The notes beneath the pieces were generated by a model. The model searched no databases. It worked only from the letters and a program-made list of their open reading frames with translations, and was not told the origin of the DNA. Shown piece after piece: positions 38,026 through 49,146 of a stretch of 64,000 nt of DNA (position 1 is its first letter; each line of letters opens with the position of its first letter). The DNA is taken from contig NZ_CP020880.1 of NCBI RefSeq assembly GCF_002157855.1, positions 1,922,001-1,986,000 of the forward strand, in the 5' to 3' direction. The stretch comes from Sutcliffiella horikoshii (GTDB lineage Bacteria > Bacillota > Bacilli > Bacillales > Bacillaceae_I). A program made the position numbers and the translations under genes.

Positions 38026-41000
38026 TTGCTTGACCAGATGTCTCAAGAAAAAAAAGATAGATTCCGGTTATTGCTTCAACAGCTCGAATTGACAAGTGAT
38101 GATATTTTTCCTTACTTTGCAGAAGCTGGAATAGAAAAACTAACAGTAGAAAAAACAACAAAACGATGGCACTTTCATTTTGTTTTAGAAAACATCCTCC
38201 CAGCAAAAGTGTATATGCTCTTTTACGATAAACTGACTAAAAGCTTTGCACACATCGCAAATGTATCCTTTACTGTAGCGGTTCAGAACCGTTCTTTTGA
38301 AGATTCTTATATAGCCGACTATTGGCCAATCTGCTTAAAGGAGTTACAAGGTGGTTCTCCACCACTCATGATGTTGCTAAACGGGCAAACACCTTCCCTG
38401 CAAGGCAACAAGTTTATGCTCAAAGCAAGAAATGAAGCGGAAGCAATTGCTGTTAAGAAAAAGCTGAGTTCAACCATATGCTCTATATATGAAGGTTTTG
38501 GCTTTCCTACCTTCATCTTAGACACAACCCTTTCACATTCTGAGGAAGAATATCAGCAGTTTGTGGAACAAAAACAACAAGAAGATAAACAAAAAGCCCT
38601 GGCTGCTGTAACAGAAATGCAGAAAAAAGAATCCTCTAAAGATGAAGGTTCCGTTAGTGGGCCAGTAATGATTGGTTACACCATTAAAGACGATGCAGAA
38701 ATCAAAACATTGGCGGAAATTGTGGAAGAGGAAAGACGGGTTGCCGTTCAGGGGTATGTATTCGATGCGGAGACAAAAGAGCTTCGCAGCGGAAGAACTC
38801 TTCTAACTTTTAAGATTACTGACTACACAAATTCCATCATGGTGAAGATGTTCTCCCGTGATAAAGAAGATGTACCTTTATTACAAGCAGTCAAAAAGGG
38901 TATGTGGCTGAAAGTAAGAGGAAGCATCCAAAATGATACATTTGTCCGTGACCTTGTGATGATGGCTAATGATATTAATGAATTTCATGGAAAAGAAGTG
39001 CTGGATACTGCACCAGAAGGGGAAAAAAGGGTGGAATTACATCTGCATACCCCGATGAGTACGATGGACGCCGTGAGCTCCATTTCTTCTTTAGTGGCGC
39101 AAGCGAAAAAATGGGGTCATGAAGCCATTGCAGTTACCGACCACGCTGTTGCCCAAGCATACCCAGAAGCATATGCAGCAGGTAAAAAGAATGGTGTGAA
39201 AATCTTGTATGGGCTTGAGGTCAACCTTGTTGACGATGGTGTACCAATTGCCTATAACCCTGCACATCGAAACCTTGCAGAAGAAACCTACGTGGTCTTT
39301 GACGTGGAAACCACAGGGTTATCTGCTATGTATGATACGATAATTGAGCTTGCGGCAGTGAAAGTGAAAGGCGGGGAGATTATTGATCGATTTGAATCTT
39401 TTTCCAACCCTCACCATCCACTCTCGGCTACTACTATAAATTTAACAGGCATTACCGACGATATGGTACAGGATGCACCTGAAGTAGGAGATGTGTTGAA
39501 ACAATTTTCCGAATGGATGCAGGATGATATTTTAGTAGCACATAATGCAAGTTTTGATATGGGCTTTTTGAATATAGGATTCCAACGCATAGGGTTAGGA
39601 AAGGCAAAGAATCCTGTCATTGACACATTGGAATTGGGACGCCTTCTATTCCCGTCGTTAAAAAATCACCGTTTGAATACTTTATGTAAAAAGTTTGATA
39701 TTGAATTAACACAGCATCACCGTGCAATTTATGATGCAGAAGCAACAGGCTATTTGCTTGTTAAGATGCTAAAAGATGCGTTCGAAAAAGGGATAACGTT
39801 TCATGACGAATTAAATGAGCATTCTGGTACAACAGATGCCTACAAACGGGCAAGACCTTCTCATGTTACGCTGCTAGCCGTTAATGAAATAGGGTTGAAA
39901 AACATTTTTAAAATTGTTTCCATTTCACATATGAACTACTTTTTCCGTGTTCCTCGTATTCCAAGATCACAGCTACAAAAGCTGCGTGAAGGCATAATTG
40001 TCGGGACAGCATGTGACAAGGGCGAAGTGTTTGAGGGTATGATGCAAAAATCCCCAGATGAAGTGGAAGGGATAGCTGAGTTCTATGACTATATCGAGGT
40101 TCAGCCACCAAGCAACTATGCCCATTTATTGGAGCTGGAATTAGTGCGAGATGAAAAAGCGCTAAAAGAGATCATCACCAACATTGTCAAACTTGGTGAA
40201 AAACTCGAAAAACCTGTTGTGGCAACCGGTAATGTACATTACTTAAAAGAAACGGATAAAATTCACCGAGAGATTTTGGTTCGTTCACAATCAGGTGCCA
40301 ACCCGTTGAACAGGCATCAATTGCCGGATGTTCACTTTAAAACAACAGATGAAATGCTTGCAGCCTTTTCTTTCCTTGGAGAAGAAAAAGCAAAAGAAAT
40401 CGTTGTAACCAATACCCAAAAGGTTGCGGGAATGATTGAAGAAATCAAGCCAATCAAAGATGACCTATATACTCCGAAAATCGAAGGTGCAGATGAAGAA
40501 ATCCGGGAGATGAGTTATTCCAGGGCAAGAAGCATCTACGGCGATGATCTACCCGAGATTGTAGAGAAGCGGATTGAAAAGGAATTAAAAAGTATTATCG
40601 GTCACGGCTTCGCAGTCATCTATTTGATTTCCCAAAAGCTCGTGAAAAAGTCTCTAGACGACGGATACCTCGTAGGTTCACGTGGTTCTGTAGGGTCGTC
40701 CTTTGTGGCAACCATGACTGAGATCACTGAGGTAAATCCATTGCCTCCGCATTATGTGTGCCCATCATGTAAAAAGTCTGAGTTCTTTGATGACGGATCA
40801 GTAGGCTCTGGATTTGACCTGCCAGATAAAGATTGTCCGGATTGTGGCGAGGCATTCACGAAAGACGGCCATGATATCCCATTCGAAACTTTCCTTGGTT
40901 TTAAAGGAGATAAAGTACCAGATATTGACTTGAACTTCTCAGGTGAATATCAGCCAAGAGCCCATAACTATACAAAGGTGCTGTTTGGAGAAGATTATGT

Positions 41001-42339
41001 ATTCAGGGCGGGAACCATTGGTACAGTAGCTGATAAAACCGCCTATGGGTATGTAAAAGGTTATGCAAATGACCGCAATTTAATATTGCGTGGAGCCGAA
41101 GTGGACAGACTCTCAGCAGGGTGTACAGGGGTTAGAAGATCGACAGGACAGCATCCAGGAGGAATTATCGTTGTTCCCGATTATATGGATATATTCGATT
41201 TCTCCCCAATCCAATATCCAGCGGATGATCAGTCATCAGAATGGAAAACAACACATTTTGATTTCCACTCCATTCATGATAACTTGCTAAAGCTTGATAT
41301 TCTTGGACACGATGACCCGACCGTAATCAGGATGCTTCAGGATCTTAGTGGAATTGACCCAAAGACCATTCCGACAGATGATCCTTATGTGATGAAGATC
41401 TTCAGCGGTACGGAGTCGCTTGGCGTGACCGAAGAACAAATCATGTGTAAAACAGGAACCCTCGGGATTCCGGAGTTTGGTACAAGGTTTGTTAGACAGA
41501 TGCTTGAAGATACAAAACCGTCAACTTTCTCTGAATTAGTTCAGATTTCTGGATTATCTCACGGCACCGACGTTTGGCTTGGCAATGCACAAGAGCTCAT
41601 TCACAACAAGACTTGTACATTAAGTGAAGTTATTGGTTGTCGTGACGACATCATGGTTTACCTTATCTATAAAGGACTCGATCCATCCATGGCCTTTAAG
41701 ATCATGGAATCAGTTCGTAAAGGAAAAGGTCTGTCAGATGAGTTTAAAGAGGAAATGATCAAGAATGATGTACCGGCATGGTATATCGACTCCTGTTTAA
41801 AAATAAAATATATGTTCCCGAAAGCCCATGCAGCAGCTTATGTGCTTATGGCAGTTCGTATTGCATATTTTAAAGTTCACTTCCCATTGATGTACTATGC
41901 AGCGTACTTTACCGTTCGCGCAGATGACTTTGATATTGATACAATGGTCAAAGGTTCTGCAGCCATCCGGAAGGTTGTAGAAGAAATCAACGCAAAGGGC
42001 CTTGAAGCTTCACCGAAAGAAAAGTCCTTACTCACGGTAATGGAACTGGCATTGGAAATGAGTGAACGAGGATTCTCATTCAAAAAAGTGGACTTATATA
42101 AATCAAGCGCCACTGATTTCTTAATAGAGGGTGATTCCCTGATCCCGCCATTCAACTCCATTCCGGGACTTGGAACAAACGCAGCGATCAACATCGTGAA
42201 CTCAAGAGCAGATGGAGAGTTCTTATCCAAAGAAGATCTGCAACAAAGAGGAAGAATCTCCAAAACAATCTTAGAATACCTAGACAACCACGGTTGCCTA
42301 ACAGGATTACCAGACCAAAACCAACTATCATTATTCTAA
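38026..42339 (+). CDS. polC: DNA polymerase III alpha subunit PolC
   Basis: PolC is the Gram-positive replicative polymerase with built-in proofreading. It has 1437 residues, the B. subtilis length. The order is: an N-terminal domain; an OB fold (about 230-325); a PHP domain split by a DEDD exonuclease ([19 protein letters not shown] at about 425); a Cys4 zinc motif (YVCPSCKKS ... DCPDCGEAF); and the palm site PDIDLNFSG at about 968. TTG 38026 lies eight bases after AAAGGGG and gives the right length; ATG 38002 contains no room for a site and ATG 38038 is too far. Confidence 0.97.
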   Translation: MLDQMSQEKKDRFRLLLQQLELTSDDIFPYFAEAGIEKLTVEKTTKRWHFHFVLENILPAKVYMLFYDKLTKSFAHIANVSFTVAVQNRSFEDSYIADYWPICLKELQGGSPPLMMLLNGQTPSLQGNKFMLKARNEAEAIAVKKKLSSTICSIYEGFGFPTFILDTTLSHSEEEYQQFVEQKQQEDKQKALAAVTEMQKKESSKDEGSVSGPVMIGYTIKDDAEIKTLAEIVEEERRVAVQGYVFDAETKELRSGRTLLTFKITDYTNSIMVKMFSRDKEDVPLLQAVKKGMWLKVRGSIQNDTFVRDLVMMANDINEFHGKEVLDTAPEGEKRVELHLHTPMSTMDAVSSISSLVAQAKKWGHEAIAVTDHAVAQAYPEAYAAGKKNGVKILYGLEVNLVDDGVPIAYNPAHRNLAEETYVVFDVETTGLSAMYDTIIELAAVKVKGGEIIDRFESFSNPHHPLSATTINLTGITDDMVQDAPEVGDVLKQFSEWMQDDILVAHNASFDMGFLNIGFQRIGLGKAKNPVIDTLELGRLLFPSLKNHRLNTLCKKFDIELTQHHRAIYDAEATGYLLVKMLKDAFEKGITFHDELNEHSGTTDAYKRARPSHVTLLAVNEIGLKNIFKIVSISHMNYFFRVPRIPRSQLQKLREGIIVGTACDKGEVFEGMMQKSPDEVEGIAEFYDYIEVQPPSNYAHLLELELVRDEKALKEIITNIVKLGEKLEKPVVATGNVHYLKETDKIHREILVRSQSGANPLNRHQLPDVHFKTTDEMLAAFSFLGEEKAKEIVVTNTQKVAGMIEEIKPIKDDLYTPKIEGADEEIREMSYSRARSIYGDDLPEIVEKRIEKELKSIIGHGFAVIYLISQKLVKKSLDDGYLVGSRGSVGSSFVATMTEITEVNPLPPHYVCPSCKKSEFFDDGSVGSGFDLPDKDCPDCGEAFTKDGHDIPFETFLGFKGDKVPDIDLNFSGEYQPRAHNYTKVLFGEDYVFRAGTIGTVADKTAYGYVKGYANDRNLILRGAEVDRLSAGCTGVRRSTGQHPGGIIVVPDYMDIFDFSPIQYPADDQSSEWKTTHFDFHSIHDNLLKLDILGHDDPTVIRMLQDLSGIDPKTIPTDDPYVMKIFSGTESLGVTEEQIMCKTGTLGIPEFGTRFVRQMLEDTKPSTFSELVQISGLSHGTDVWLGNAQELIHNKTCTLSEVIGCRDDIMVYLIYKGLDPSMAFKIMESVRKGKGLSDEFKEEMIKNDVPAWYIDSCLKIKYMFPKAHAAAYVLMAVRIAYFKVHFPLMYYAAYFTVRADDFDIDTMVKGSAAIRKVVEEINAKGLEASPKEKSLLTVMELALEMSERGFSFKKVDLYKSSATDFLIEGDSLIPPFNSIPGLGTNAAINIVNSRADGEFLSKEDLQQRGRISKTILEYLDNHGCLTGLPDQNQLSLF

Positions 42340-42372
42340 TTTTCATGCGAATTGACTGGCTTATTCAATCCA

Positions 42373-42502
42373 CCCTGTTGACTGAAGTGGAAGATGTGAG
42401 ACTCCGGCGGGAGGTAGCGGTAGGTCGAGACCCTGCAACGAAGTGAGGAGGCTCGATCATCGCCCCGCGGAAAGCGAACATCTGGAACGAAAGGAAACAG
42501 GG
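42373..42502 (+). repeat. Intergenic structured repeat, copy 6, after polC
   Basis: Forward copy. Ends CCCTGTT (42373-42379) and AACAGGG (42496-42502) pair. AGATGT (42392-42397) pairs with ACATCT (42478-42483), and TCGAG (42425-42429) with CTCGA (42452-42456). These last two helices carry different bases from other copies yet stay paired. It lies 33 bases after polC and upstream of the rimP promoter. Confidence 0.92.
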
Positions 42503-42548
42503 AGTTGAAAGCTGAGGTGCCGCAAACCCCTGAAAACACTAGAAAGAT

Positions 42549-42577
42549 TTGCATATTTCATAGGGATATGATATATT
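42549..42577 (+). promoter_or_regulatory. Sigma-A promoter of the rimP-nusA-infB operon
   Basis: TTGCAT (42549-42554), a 17-base spacer and TATATT (42572-42577) fit sigma-A. Transcripts would start near 42584 and have a leader of about 230 bases, holding the two terminator-like hairpins listed next. Confidence 0.6.
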
Positions 42578-42611
42578 TACATTGGAAATGCTATATACAG
42601 GTAATTAGCAG

Positions 42612-42645
42612 AGAGTGGGGAAACCCACTCTTTCGTATTGTATTC
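42612..42645 (+). terminator. Attenuator-like hairpin 1 in the rimP-nusA leader
   Basis: AGAGTGGG (42612-42619) pairs perfectly with CCCACTCT (42624-42631) over a GAAA tetraloop. The 3' tract TTTCGTATTGTATT is T-rich but interrupted, as in weak or NusA-dependent terminators. It lies about 30 bases into the leader. Confidence 0.65.
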
Positions 42646-42741
42646 CCATTTTTTCTGGCCACCTTGTTTTTCATGACAATGAGAAAAAAGGGAACGTTAG
42701 ATTTTCGTATCAGCTTTACATAAGCTTGCTTGTTTATGATT

Positions 42742-42768
42742 CCCTGCTTATTGGCAGGGTCTTTTGTT
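42742..42768 (+). terminator. Attenuator-like hairpin 2 in the rimP-nusA leader
   Basis: CCCTGC (42742-42747) pairs with GCAGGG (42753-42758), followed by TCTTTTGTT. The stem is short and the tract imperfect, so partial read-through is expected. It lies 45 bases before the rimP Shine-Dalgarno sequence. Confidence 0.55.
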
Positions 42769-42812
42769 CAGATTTTAAACACATCGTCTCGCGTTTGCGA
42801 AGGAGGAAAATG

Positions 42813-43283
42813 ATGAGCAAAAATGTTACAGAAACGGTGGAAGAACTAGCTCTTCCCATCGTAAAAGAAATGAATGTTGAATTAGTGGATATTGAATATG
42901 TAAAAGAAGGGTCCTCTTGGTTTTTACGTGTATTCGTCGATAAAGAAGGCGGTATCGACATCGAGGATTGCGGAACGGTAAGTGAAAAGTTAAGTGAAAA
43001 GCTTGATGAACTAGATCCTATTCCTCATAACTATTTCCTGGAAGTTTCCTCTCCTGGTGCTGAGCGCCCTCTAAAGAAGAAGGAAGACATCGAGAAATCG
43101 GTCGGTAAATATGTCAACATTAAAACGTATGAACCTATCGACGGCTTGAAGTCCTTTGAAGGTGATCTTCTGGATTTCGATGGAGAAACAATCAAACTCT
43201 CCATGACTATAAAAACACGTAAAAAGGAAGTTTCCATTCCATATCCAAAAGTAGCGAAAGCACGCTTGGCTGTCAGGTTCTAA
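42813..43283 (+). CDS. rimP: Ribosome maturation factor RimP
   Basis: RimP (156 residues) assists 30S assembly. The family blocks [20 protein letters not shown] and [14 protein letters not shown] are clear, with the C-terminal SH3-like barrel after about residue 90. Of two adjacent ATG codons, the second (42813) lies six bases after AGGAGG and gives the usual MSK start. It heads the conserved rimP-nusA-infB operon. Confidence 0.97.
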   Translation: MSKNVTETVEELALPIVKEMNVELVDIEYVKEGSSWFLRVFVDKEGGIDIEDCGTVSEKLSEKLDELDPIPHNYFLEVSSPGAERPLKKKEDIEKSVGKYVNIKTYEPIDGLKSFEGDLLDFDGETIKLSMTIKTRKKEVSIPYPKVAKARLAVRF

Positions 43284-43373
43284 AACGAACCAGACAATCC
43301 AATTTCACCTTCGTTTAGGTGATTGTTGGAAAAAAATTTTGAATCATAGGTATTTTAAGGGGGACTTGGTTGT

Positions 43374-44498
43374 ATGAGCAGCGAGTTATTTGATGCTTTA
43401 ACCCTGATGGAAAAAGAAAAGGGCATTAGCAAAGATGTAATTATTGAAGCGATTGAGGCTGCACTTATATCTGCTTACAAAAGAAACTTTAATCAAGCAC
43501 AAAATGTACGAGTGGATATGAACCTAGAAACAGGTACAATGCGCGTATTTGCAAGAAAAGACGTAGTAGATGAAGTATTTGATTCCCGTCTGGAAATCTC
43601 CATTCAGGAAGCACGTCAGATTGATCCTAACTATCAAGAAAATGATGTTGTTGAGATTGAAGTGACACCAAAGGACTTCGGGCGTATTGCAGCTCAAACT
43701 GCAAAGCAAGTAGTAACTCAGAGAGTAAGAGAAGCAGAACGAGGAGTCATCTATTCTGAATATATTGAACGTGAAGAAGATATTATGACAGGTATCGTTC
43801 AGCGTCTAGACTCTAAATTCATCTATGTGAGCCTTGGCAAAATTGAGGCATTGTTGCCAGTTAATGAGCAAATGCCTAATGAACATTACAAGCCTCATGA
43901 TAGAATTAAAGTGTTCCTTACAAAAGTGGAAAAAACCACTAAAGGTCCACAAATTTTTGTTTCACGTTCTCATCCTGGGCTTTTAAAGCGCCTTTTTGAA
44001 CTTGAAGTTCCAGAAATTTATGATGGCACCGTAGAAATTAAGTCCGTAGCTCGTGAAGCTGGGGACCGTTCAAAGATTTCCGTTCACTGTGACAACCCAG
44101 AAGTAGATCCGGTGGGAGCATGTGTTGGACCTAAAGGACAAAGGGTGCAAGCAATTGTTAATGAATTAAAAGGTGAGAAAATTGACATCGTTCGATGGTC
44201 TAAAGATCCTGTTGAGTTCGTTGCAAATGCATTAAGTCCTTCTAAAGTACTGGAAGTTCAAGTTAATGAAGAAGAAAAGGCAACAACTGTCATCGTACCT
44301 GATTACCAACTTTCTTTGGCAATTGGTAAACGTGGACAAAACGCGAGACTAGCTGCTAAGTTAACAGGTTGGAAAATTGACATTAAGAGTGAATCTGAAG
44401 CGGAAGAACTAGGAATTTACCCAAGTCTTTCTTTATCCAAAAATGATACAGAAGATTCCGATGATGAATTCTACGATGACGACAATTTTGAAGACTGA
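43374..44498 (+). CDS. nusA: Transcription factor NusA
   Basis: NusA (374 residues) binds RNA polymerase and stimulates pausing and intrinsic termination. The order is: N-terminal domain (about 1-125), S1 domain (about 135-200, [23 protein letters not shown]), KH1 ([26 protein letters not shown] in part) and KH2 ([18 protein letters not shown]). It ends in an acidic tail. AAGGGGG lies upstream. It could act on the hairpins in its own leader. Confidence 0.98.
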   Translation: MSSELFDALTLMEKEKGISKDVIIEAIEAALISAYKRNFNQAQNVRVDMNLETGTMRVFARKDVVDEVFDSRLEISIQEARQIDPNYQENDVVEIEVTPKDFGRIAAQTAKQVVTQRVREAERGVIYSEYIEREEDIMTGIVQRLDSKFIYVSLGKIEALLPVNEQMPNEHYKPHDRIKVFLTKVEKTTKGPQIFVSRSHPGLLKRLFELEVPEIYDGTVEIKSVAREAGDRSKISVHCDNPEVDPVGACVGPKGQRVQAIVNELKGEKIDIVRWSKDPVEFVANALSPSKVLEVQVNEEEKATTVIVPDYQLSLAIGKRGQNARLAAKLTGWKIDIKSESEAEELGIYPSLSLSKNDTEDSDDEFYDDDNFED

Positions 44499-44520
44499 TT
44501 TTTAAAAGAAGGTGAATCAG

Positions 44521-44808
44521 GTGATCAATCGCAAAAAAGTCCCAATGCGCAAATGTGTGGCAAGTCAAGAACTAAAGCCGAAAAAGGAATTGATTCGTAT
44601 CGTCCGTTCTAAAGAAGGCGAAGTTTCGATTGACCCTACAGGGAAAAAGTCAGGCCGAGGGGCATATCTTGCAAGAAACAAGGAGAGCATCCTCCTTGCT
44701 AAAAAGAAAAACATCCTAGCCCGTCACCTGGAAGTAGCGATTGATGATTCATTGTATGATGAATTGCTTCAGCTGGTAGAAACGGAGAATAACTCAACAC
44801 ATGAATAA
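44521..44808 (+). CDS. rnpM: RNase P modulator RnpM (YlxR)
   Basis: This 95-residue basic protein belongs to the YlxR family. The conserved [21 protein letters not shown] and [11 protein letters not shown] segments form the RNA-binding surface. In B. subtilis it has been reported to bind RNase P RNA and modulate its activity. The start GTG 44521 is eight bases after AGAAGG and gives the family N-terminus; GTG 44512 overlaps that site. It overlaps ylxQ by eight bases. Confidence 0.93.
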   Translation: MINRKKVPMRKCVASQELKPKKELIRIVRSKEGEVSIDPTGKKSGRGAYLARNKESILLAKKKNILARHLEVAIDDSLYDELLQLVETENNSTHE

Positions 44809-45100
44809 TCAATGGCTATCCATTGTCGGTCTTGCTACAAGAGCAAGAAAGACTATAACAGGGGAAGAACTTGTTATTAAAGAAGTGAGGGCAGGGAAGG
44901 CGAAGTTGGTCTTATTGGCAAGCGACGCTTCTGCTAACACGATGAAAAAATTACAAGATAAATGTACGTACTACAACGTACCGATCAGAACGGTAGACGA
45001 TCGGTATGAGTTAGGTCGAGCGATAGGAAAAGATGCGAGGGTTTCGGTCGCCATTCTTGATGAAGGGTTCGCCAAAAAGCTACTCTCCATGCTCGATTAA
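44801..45100 (+). CDS. ylxQ: L7Ae-family K-turn-binding protein YlxQ
   Basis: YlxQ (99 residues) is a ribosomal-protein L7Ae-like protein, recognised by [21 protein letters not shown] and [15 protein letters not shown]. The family binds kink-turn RNA; its cellular target is not settled. It overlaps rnpM and precedes infB by 17 bases, the standard Bacillus order. Confidence 0.94.
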   Translation: MNNQWLSIVGLATRARKTITGEELVIKEVRAGKAKLVLLASDASANTMKKLQDKCTYYNVPIRTVDDRYELGRAIGKDARVSVAILDEGFAKKLLSMLD

Positions 45101-45117
45101 TCTTTGGGGGTGAATGT

Positions 45118-47271
45118 ATGACGAAATTACGCGTGTACGAATACGCAAAACAAAAGAACGTATCAAGTAAAGATGTCATTACAAAACTAAAAGAAATGAA
45201 TATTGAGGTATCAAACCATATGGCAACATTAGACGACGACACGATCCAAAAATTGAACGGCACAAATAAAACAGAAGCACCAAAGAAAGCAGCACCACAA
45301 AACACTGCTTCTGCACCTAAGAAACAAAATAACAACCAAACTCAAGGCGGCAACCAAGGCGGAAAAGGAAAAAACACCTCTTCACCTAAAAAGCCATTTA
45401 ACAATAACAACAGCAATAACAATCATTCTTCTAAAGGGAAAAAGAAACAAAACAATAAACAAAATCAAAACCGCGGACAACAAGCTCCGCCACAACCTGT
45501 GAAGAAAAAAGAAACTCCTTCTAAAATCACTTTCACTGGCTCCCTGACAGTTGGTGAATTGGCGAATAAGCTAAACAAAGAGCCTTCTGAAATCATCAAA
45601 AAGCTCTTGATGCTTGGTGTCATGGCGACAATCAACCAGGATCTTGATAAAGATTCCATCGAGTTGATCGCTGGTGAGTACAATGTGGAAGTAGAAGAGG
45701 AAATTATCTTCGAAGTAACCGATTTTGAGGGATACGATTCCGAAGATACAGAAGAAGTAATGGAAGAGCGTCCTCCAGTTGTTACCATCATGGGTCACGT
45801 TGACCATGGTAAAACAACGCTTCTTGACTCTATCCGTAATACAAAGGTAACTGCAGGTGAAGCTGGTGGAATTACACAGCACATCGGGGCATACCAAGTA
45901 GAAGTGGAACAAGGTAAAAAAATCACATTCCTTGATACTCCTGGACATGCTGCGTTTACAACAATGCGTTCTCGTGGAGCACAAGTTACAGATATCACCA
46001 TCCTTGTAGTTGCAGCAGATGACGGTGTTATGCCTCAAACAGTGGAAGCCATCAACCATGCTAAAGCTGCGGAAGTACCAATCATCGTTGCGGTAAACAA
46101 AATGGATAAAGAAGGTGCCAATCCTGACCGTGTTATGCAAGAATTAACAGAACACGGATTAGTGTCAGAAGCTTGGGGCGGAGATACTATCTTTGTACCA
46201 CTTTCTGCAATCAATGGGGAAGGCATCGATACACTTCTAGAAATGATTCTTCTTGTATCCGAAGTCGAAGAATATAAAGCGAACTCCAAACGTGCTGCGT
46301 CTGGTACAGTTATCGAAGCACAGCTTGATAAAGGAAGAGGTTCAGTTGCTACCCTTCTTGTACAAAGAGGAACACTTCGCATTGGAGACCCAATCGTTGT
46401 AGGTAACACGTTCGGTCGAGTTCGTGCAATGGTCAACGATCTTGGACGTCGCGTGAAAGAAGCTGGTCCATCCACACCAGTTGAAATAACTGGACTAAAT
46501 GAAGTACCACAAGCTGGGGACAACTTCATGGTGTTTGCGGATGAGAAAACAGCTCGTAACGTCGGAGAAGCGCGTGCTCAAAAGCAACTTCAAGAACAAC
46601 GCAGTGAAAAAACGCGTGTAACACTTGATGACTTGTTCGAACAAATCAAACAAGGTGAAATGAAAGAAATCAACTTGATTGTAAAAGCAGACGTTCAAGG
46701 TTCTGTAGAAGCAATGGCTGCTTCCCTGCAGAAAATTGACGTAGAAGGTGCAAAAGTTAAAATCATCCACACTGGCGTTGGTGCCATCACGGAATCTGAT
46801 ATCATCTTAGCTTCTGCGTCCAATGCGATTGTCATTGGTTTCAACGTTCGCCCTGACGCTGGCGCGAAACGTACTGCAGATGTTGAAAACGTTGATATCC
46901 GTCTTCACCGTATCATCTATAAAGCAATTGAAGAAATTGAAGCGGCAATGAAAGGTATGCTTGACCCTGAATTCGAAGAAAAAGTAATCGGTCAAGTTGA
47001 AGTTCGCCAGACATTCAAAGTTTCAAAAGTAGGTACAATTGCAGGTGCATACGTAACAGATGGGAAAATCACTCGTGATTCCAGCATTCGTTTAATTCGT
47101 GACGGAATTGTTATTTTTGAAGGGGAACTTGATACACTCAAGCGTTTCAAAGACGATGTGAAAGAAGTTGCGACAAACTACGAATGTGGTGTAACAATCA
47201 AGAACTTTAACGATATTAAAGAAGGCGACATCATCGAAGCGTATGTAATGCAAGAAATCGAAAGAAAATGA
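45118..47271 (+). CDS. infB: Translation initiation factor IF-2
   Basis: IF-2 (717 residues) brings initiator tRNA to the 30S subunit and promotes subunit joining. The N-terminal helix ([20 protein letters not shown]) is followed by an Asn/Gln/Lys-rich low-complexity linker (about 45-130). The G-domain has G1 GHVDHGKTT near residue 226, G3 DTPGH and G4 NKMD. Beta-barrel and C2 domains follow. GGGGGTG lies upstream. ylxP overlaps its stop. Confidence 0.98.
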   Translation: MTKLRVYEYAKQKNVSSKDVITKLKEMNIEVSNHMATLDDDTIQKLNGTNKTEAPKKAAPQNTASAPKKQNNNQTQGGNQGGKGKNTSSPKKPFNNNNSNNNHSSKGKKKQNNKQNQNRGQQAPPQPVKKKETPSKITFTGSLTVGELANKLNKEPSEIIKKLLMLGVMATINQDLDKDSIELIAGEYNVEVEEEIIFEVTDFEGYDSEDTEEVMEERPPVVTIMGHVDHGKTTLLDSIRNTKVTAGEAGGITQHIGAYQVEVEQGKKITFLDTPGHAAFTTMRSRGAQVTDITILVVAADDGVMPQTVEAINHAKAAEVPIIVAVNKMDKEGANPDRVMQELTEHGLVSEAWGGDTIFVPLSAINGEGIDTLLEMILLVSEVEEYKANSKRAASGTVIEAQLDKGRGSVATLLVQRGTLRIGDPIVVGNTFGRVRAMVNDLGRRVKEAGPSTPVEITGLNEVPQAGDNFMVFADEKTARNVGEARAQKQLQEQRSEKTRVTLDDLFEQIKQGEMKEINLIVKADVQGSVEAMAASLQKIDVEGAKVKIIHTGVGAITESDIILASASNAIVIGFNVRPDAGAKRTADVENVDIRLHRIIYKAIEEIEAAMKGMLDPEFEEKVIGQVEVRQTFKVSKVGTIAGAYVTDGKITRDSSIRLIRDGIVIFEGELDTLKRFKDDVKEVATNYECGVTIKNFNDIKEGDIIEAYVMQEIERK

Positions 47272-47546
47272 TTGGATATTTAGAGTGTGACTGTATGATC
47301 TATGATGCTCAATCTTTGAAAGAAAAAAGAGCAGTCCTTCAGCGCATTATGACAAGGCTGAAGCAGAGGTTCAATATTTCCATCTCAGAGATTGATCATC
47401 AGGACGTATGGCAACGGACGAAGATTGGAATTGTATCCATCTCTTCTTCCAAATCCATCACCGAGAAAGAATTGCAAAAAGTGCTCGATTACCTGGATTC
47501 CTTTCCAGAGATAGAGCGGGCAGAAACTTCGCTTGATTGGCTTTAA
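47268..47546 (+). CDS. ylxP: DUF503 protein YlxP
   Basis: This 92-residue DUF503 protein is of unknown function. The family opening [20 protein letters not shown] and the block [18 protein letters not shown] are visible. It always travels with infB and rbfA, so a role in ribosome assembly is possible but only inferred. Its ATG overlaps the infB TGA. Confidence 0.92.
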   Translation: MIGYLECDCMIYDAQSLKEKRAVLQRIMTRLKQRFNISISEIDHQDVWQRTKIGIVSISSSKSITEKELQKVLDYLDSFPEIERAETSLDWL

Positions 47547-47559
47547 AGGGGTGAAAGGT

Positions 47560-47925
47560 ATGACACTCAGATCAAACAGAGTTGGAGAGCAAATGAAAAA
47601 AGAGCTTTCCGATATCATTGGTCGTAAAATCAAAGACCCTCGTGTAGGCTTTGTAACAGTAACGGATGTACAGGTTACTGGAGATCTTCAACAAGCCAAG
47701 GTTTTCATCTCTGTGCTTGGAGACGATGAGAAAAGACAAGACACATTGATTGGCTTGGCAAAAGCAAAAGGCTTCATCCGCAGTGAAATTGGACGCAGAA
47801 TTCGCTTAAGAAAAACTCCAGAGCTTTTCTTTGAGTTTGACGAATCCATCGCTTACGGTAACCACATCAATAGCCTGATACACGAATTGAATAGAAAAGA
47901 CTCTGACTCTGATGATGAAGAGTAA
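47560..47925 (+). CDS. rbfA: Ribosome-binding factor A
   Basis: RbfA (121 residues) is a KH-type factor for 16S 5'-end maturation and cold adaptation. [42 protein letters not shown] and the [18 protein letters not shown] segment are the family marks. The start is ATG 47560 after GAAAGG. The Asp/Ser-rich acidic tail is common. A strong terminator follows at once. Confidence 0.97.
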   Translation: MTLRSNRVGEQMKKELSDIIGRKIKDPRVGFVTVTDVQVTGDLQQAKVFISVLGDDEKRQDTLIGLAKAKGFIRSEIGRRIRLRKTPELFFEFDESIAYGNHINSLIHELNRKDSDSDDEE

Positions 47926-47926
47926 C

Positions 47927-47960
47927 AAAAAAGGATAGGCAGCACTTGTCTATCCTTTTT
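47927..47960 (+). terminator. Intrinsic terminator after rbfA
   Basis: AAAAAAGGATAG pairs with CTATCCTTTTT over an 11-base loop, giving a hairpin with A-tract and T-tract. It overlaps the -35 region of the next promoter by closeness only. Confidence 0.93.
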
Positions 47961-47961
47961 G

Positions 47962-47991
47962 TTGACTCAAAGTGTTAGAGAAATGTATATA
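47962..47991 (+). promoter_or_regulatory. Sigma-A promoter of truB-ribC
   Basis: TTGACT (47962-47967), an 18-base spacer and TATATA (47986-47991) make one of the best sigma-A matches in the window. The start would be near 47998, so repeat copy 7 would be transcribed as part of the truB leader. Confidence 0.7.
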
Positions 47992-48014
47992 ACAAGTAAT
48001 GGGATACATGTTTC

Positions 48015-48146
48015 CTCTGGAGATTGGAATGCAAGGTATGAGACTTCAGCGGGGGAGTAACGGTAGGTTGAGACCCCTGAAGCGTTGGGAGGAGGCTCAA
48101 GCACCGTCCCGCGGAAAGCGAATACCTGGAACGTAAGTCTACAGAG
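48015..48146 (+). repeat. Intergenic structured repeat, copy 7, in the truB leader
   Basis: Forward copy. Ends CTCTG (48015-48019) and CAGAG (48142-48146) pair, unlike the ends of other copies. AGGTAT (48034-48039) pairs with ATACCT (48122-48127), and TTGAG with CTCAA. It lies downstream of a strong promoter and so is very likely transcribed. Confidence 0.92.
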
Positions 48147-48185
48147 TGTTAACGCGAACATAATTTTATGAAAGGAGTGGCCTAA

Positions 48186-49097
48186 ATGGATGGCATTTTA
48201 ATTTTAAACAAACCAAAAGGCTTCACTTCACATGACTGCGTATTTAAAGTGAGGAAAATACTACAAACAAAAAAAGTCGGCCACACCGGAACACTAGACC
48301 CCGAAGTGACCGGAGTCCTTCCTATCTGTATCGGCAGAGCGACAAAAGTCGTAGAATTCCTGACTGCAGAACAAAAAACATATGTAGCAGAGGTCACCAT
48401 CGGAACCGCAACCACAACAGAAGACCAAACAGGGGAAGTGGTGGAAGAAAAATGGGTGGACAACCCTATAGCAAAAGAAAAAATACTTTCCGTTCTTCAA
48501 GAACTTAAAGGAGAAATTGACCAAACACCTCCCATGTACTCCGCTGTAAAAATTAAAGGGAAAAAGCTTTATGAATACGCAAGAGAAGGGAAGGTAATCG
48601 ACAGACCTTCAAGAAAAGTGACCATCCATGATATCTTCCTTACAAGCGATATTACATATGAAGAAGAAAATGGCCAAGTTAAATTTTCCTTTCAAGTAAA
48701 CTGCAGCAAAGGGACATATGTAAGAACCCTTGCTGTACAAATTGGTGAGTTGCTTGGTTATCCTGCTCACATGTCCTATTTGACCAGAATTTCTTCTGGA
48801 GACTTTACCATAGATCAAGCAATCACTTTAGAACAATTAAGTGAATTGGCAGAACAAGGAATGGTCCAAGAGAAACTGTTGCCCATGGAAAAAGCACTAA
48901 GTTCATTGCCTAAGTTGGAGATTAGTGATAAAGTAGCAGAGAAAGTGTATAATGGTGCGGTTTTGCCGTACCCGGAAAATATTGATGAATCAAATGAATA
49001 CTTTAGTGTATTCCATGAAGATAAATGCTTGGCCATCTATATGAAACATCCATCAAAGCCAGGCCTTATGAAACCAAAGAAAGTTTTTCATGACTAA
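48186..49097 (+). CDS. truB: tRNA pseudouridine-55 synthase TruB
   Basis: TruB makes pseudouridine 55 in the T loop of tRNAs. The 303-residue protein opens with GILILNKPKGFTSHD. The catalytic Asp is D38 in VGHTGTLDPEVTGVLPI, and YVRTLAVQIGELLG is conserved. The C-terminal PUA-like part ends the protein. AAGGAG lies upstream. It is followed by ribC after 49 bases. Confidence 0.98.
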   Translation: MDGILILNKPKGFTSHDCVFKVRKILQTKKVGHTGTLDPEVTGVLPICIGRATKVVEFLTAEQKTYVAEVTIGTATTTEDQTGEVVEEKWVDNPIAKEKILSVLQELKGEIDQTPPMYSAVKIKGKKLYEYAREGKVIDRPSRKVTIHDIFLTSDITYEEENGQVKFSFQVNCSKGTYVRTLAVQIGELLGYPAHMSYLTRISSGDFTIDQAITLEQLSELAEQGMVQEKLLPMEKALSSLPKLEISDKVAEKVYNGAVLPYPENIDESNEYFSVFHEDKCLAIYMKHPSKPGLMKPKKVFHD

Positions 49098-49146
49098 TTG
49101 GTGTGTGAAGGTCCTGCATGATTAATTAAGATTTAGGTGATAAATG

